Source: Chloroflexota bacterium (GTDB taxonomy: Bacteria; Chloroflexota; Dormibacteria; Dormibacterales; Dormibacteraceae). Taken from it: 14,345 bases of DNA. The position numbers were made by a program, and so were the translations under genes. Under the pieces are notes generated by a model, which searched no databases, had not been told where the DNA came from, and worked only from the letters and a program-made list of their open reading frames with translations. Numbering within the stretch: the stretch's first letter is position 1; each line of letters begins with the position of its first letter. The stretch lies in contig VBJR01000222.1 of the NCBI GenBank assembly GCA_005880175.1, positions 1-14,345 on the forward strand, in the 5' to 3' direction. Positions 14,100 to 14,345 of the stretch are shown here, in pieces.

Positions 14100-14303
14100 T
14101 TGCAAGTGGGGGCAGGCCCCCCCTTCCAGAACCCCCCCCGTATCCAGGACGTTGGGGGCGCCTGCGGCGCATCGCTCCGCGTCCGAAGCCAGGGTCCGGG
14201 CGACCGCGGGAAGACGGACTCACACACAGGGCAGAGCCCATGTTTACGCCGACCTTGGAAATCTTCCGTCGCTTGCTTCAACGCTCAGACCTCGGCACCG
14301 CGA
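14100..14303. other. spacer between tandem acyltransferase genes, with homopolymer runs and a hairpin
   Basis: About 200 bp separate the stop of the upstream partial gene from the acyltransferase start. The part next to the gene holds G/C homopolymers (C7 at 14117-14123, C8 at 14132-14139) and a GGGGGC-AG-GCCCCC hairpin. The distal part (about 14215-14303) is less GC-rich than the surrounding genes. No promoter or RNA gene is evident. A TTG-started 61-codon minus frame (14281 to 14096) with one CPVC pair ends as ATGA on the acyltransferase start, but its composition looks non-coding. The look is that of a dispersed intergenic repeat, yet only one copy is in the window. Confidence 0.4.
14108..14121. 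repeat. perfect GC hairpin upstream of the acyltransferase
   Basis: GGGGGC (14108-14113) and GCCCCC (14116-14121) form a 6-bp stem with a 2-base loop, 8 bp from the ATG at 14099. In an mRNA it would occupy the ribosome-binding region, which otherwise lacks a Shine-Dalgarno. Confidence 0.4.
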
Positions 14304-14345
14304 TCAATGGAGGATGCGCCGGAAGGCATACCACTGATCGGGATG
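14304..14345 (-). CDS. C-terminal end of a second acyltransferase-like protein (partial)
   Basis: The frame entering from the right edge reads HPDQWYAFRRILH and ends with TGA at 14304-14306. HPDQW with a following aromatic and F-R is typical of the C-terminus of LpxL/PatA-type acyltransferases, and the complete neighbour at 13173-14099 carries HPDQWH at the same place. A tandem paralogue on the same strand is therefore likely. Only 13 residues are seen, so the call rests on a short motif. Confidence 0.45.
   Translation of the reverse strand, partial: HPDQWYAFRRILH

Noticed and set aside
14096..14281. 61-codon minus-strand ORF with a CPVC pair ending in ATGA on the acyltransferase start
   Set aside because: TTG start, no Shine-Dalgarno, low-complexity composition over homopolymers; the overlap may be chance. 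Kept only as part of the spacer description.
14239..14345. Plus-strand open frame MFTPTLEIFRRLLQR... to the window edge
   Set aside because: No Shine-Dalgarno, and it is antisense to the HPDQW acyltransferase end, which is better supported.

Overview
This is a GC-rich bacterial chromosome segment with dense gene packing, many GTG/TTG starts and frequent 4-bp ATGA overlaps. It carries housekeeping genes (ispH, holB) and part of a phosphatidylinositol-mannoside-type (PIM) lipid cluster. I see no phage, transposase, CRISPR array, tRNA or rRNA. The PimA-like glycosyltransferase, the PatA/LpxL-like acyltransferase and the CDP-alcohol phosphatidyltransferase point to Actinomycetota or a neighbouring high-GC lineage such as a Chloroflexota-type group. 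The IspH has a Bacillus-like N-terminus, which argues against an ordinary streptomycete or mycobacterium. The exact lineage cannot be fixed from the sequence alone.

Layout: (1) 2-445, the 3' end of a plus-strand gene encoding a Pro/Ala/Glu/Arg-rich tail, overlapping tail-to-tail with (2) a minus-strand group DinB-like gene > DedA membrane protein > ispH (2521 to 401). (3) 2564-3160, a plus-strand membrane-anchored protein of unknown function, convergent with (4) a long minus-strand array from 10029 to 3189: ArsR-type regulator > Fsr-like MFS transporter > TPR protein > DNA polymerase III delta' (holB) > COG2316-type HD hydrolase > D-2-hydroxyacid dehydrogenase > HAD phosphatase > PIG-L deacetylase. 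The last four genes are spaced by ATGA overlaps or zero gaps and are very probably co-transcribed. The ArsR-MFS pair overlaps and looks like a self-contained regulator/exporter unit. (5) 10030-10415, a 386-bp non-coding region rich in inverted repeats. (6) 10416-11438, a plus-strand zinc-dependent medium-chain dehydrogenase with a strong Shine-Dalgarno. (7) A minus-strand lipid cluster running in from beyond the window end: the last 13 residues of what looks like a second acyltransferase (14304-14345), a 198-bp spacer of different character, a PatA/LpxL-like acyltransferase, a PimA-like mannosyltransferase and a CDP-alcohol phosphatidyltransferase.

The most notable observations are two damaged essential-type genes and the lipid cluster. 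The CDP-alcohol phosphatidyltransferase has an intact catalytic motif, but its second half is in another frame and roughly one transmembrane helix is missing at the junction. holB stops early, while a typical delta' C-terminal segment sits in the next frame just downstream, with its stop codon inside the ribosome binding site of the next gene. Both lesions may be real mutations or assembly losses in GC-rich hairpins. The lipid cluster seems to hold two tandem acyltransferases, in the order acyltransferase - acyltransferase - mannosyltransferase - phosphatidyltransferase, which differs from the mycobacterial order as I recall it.
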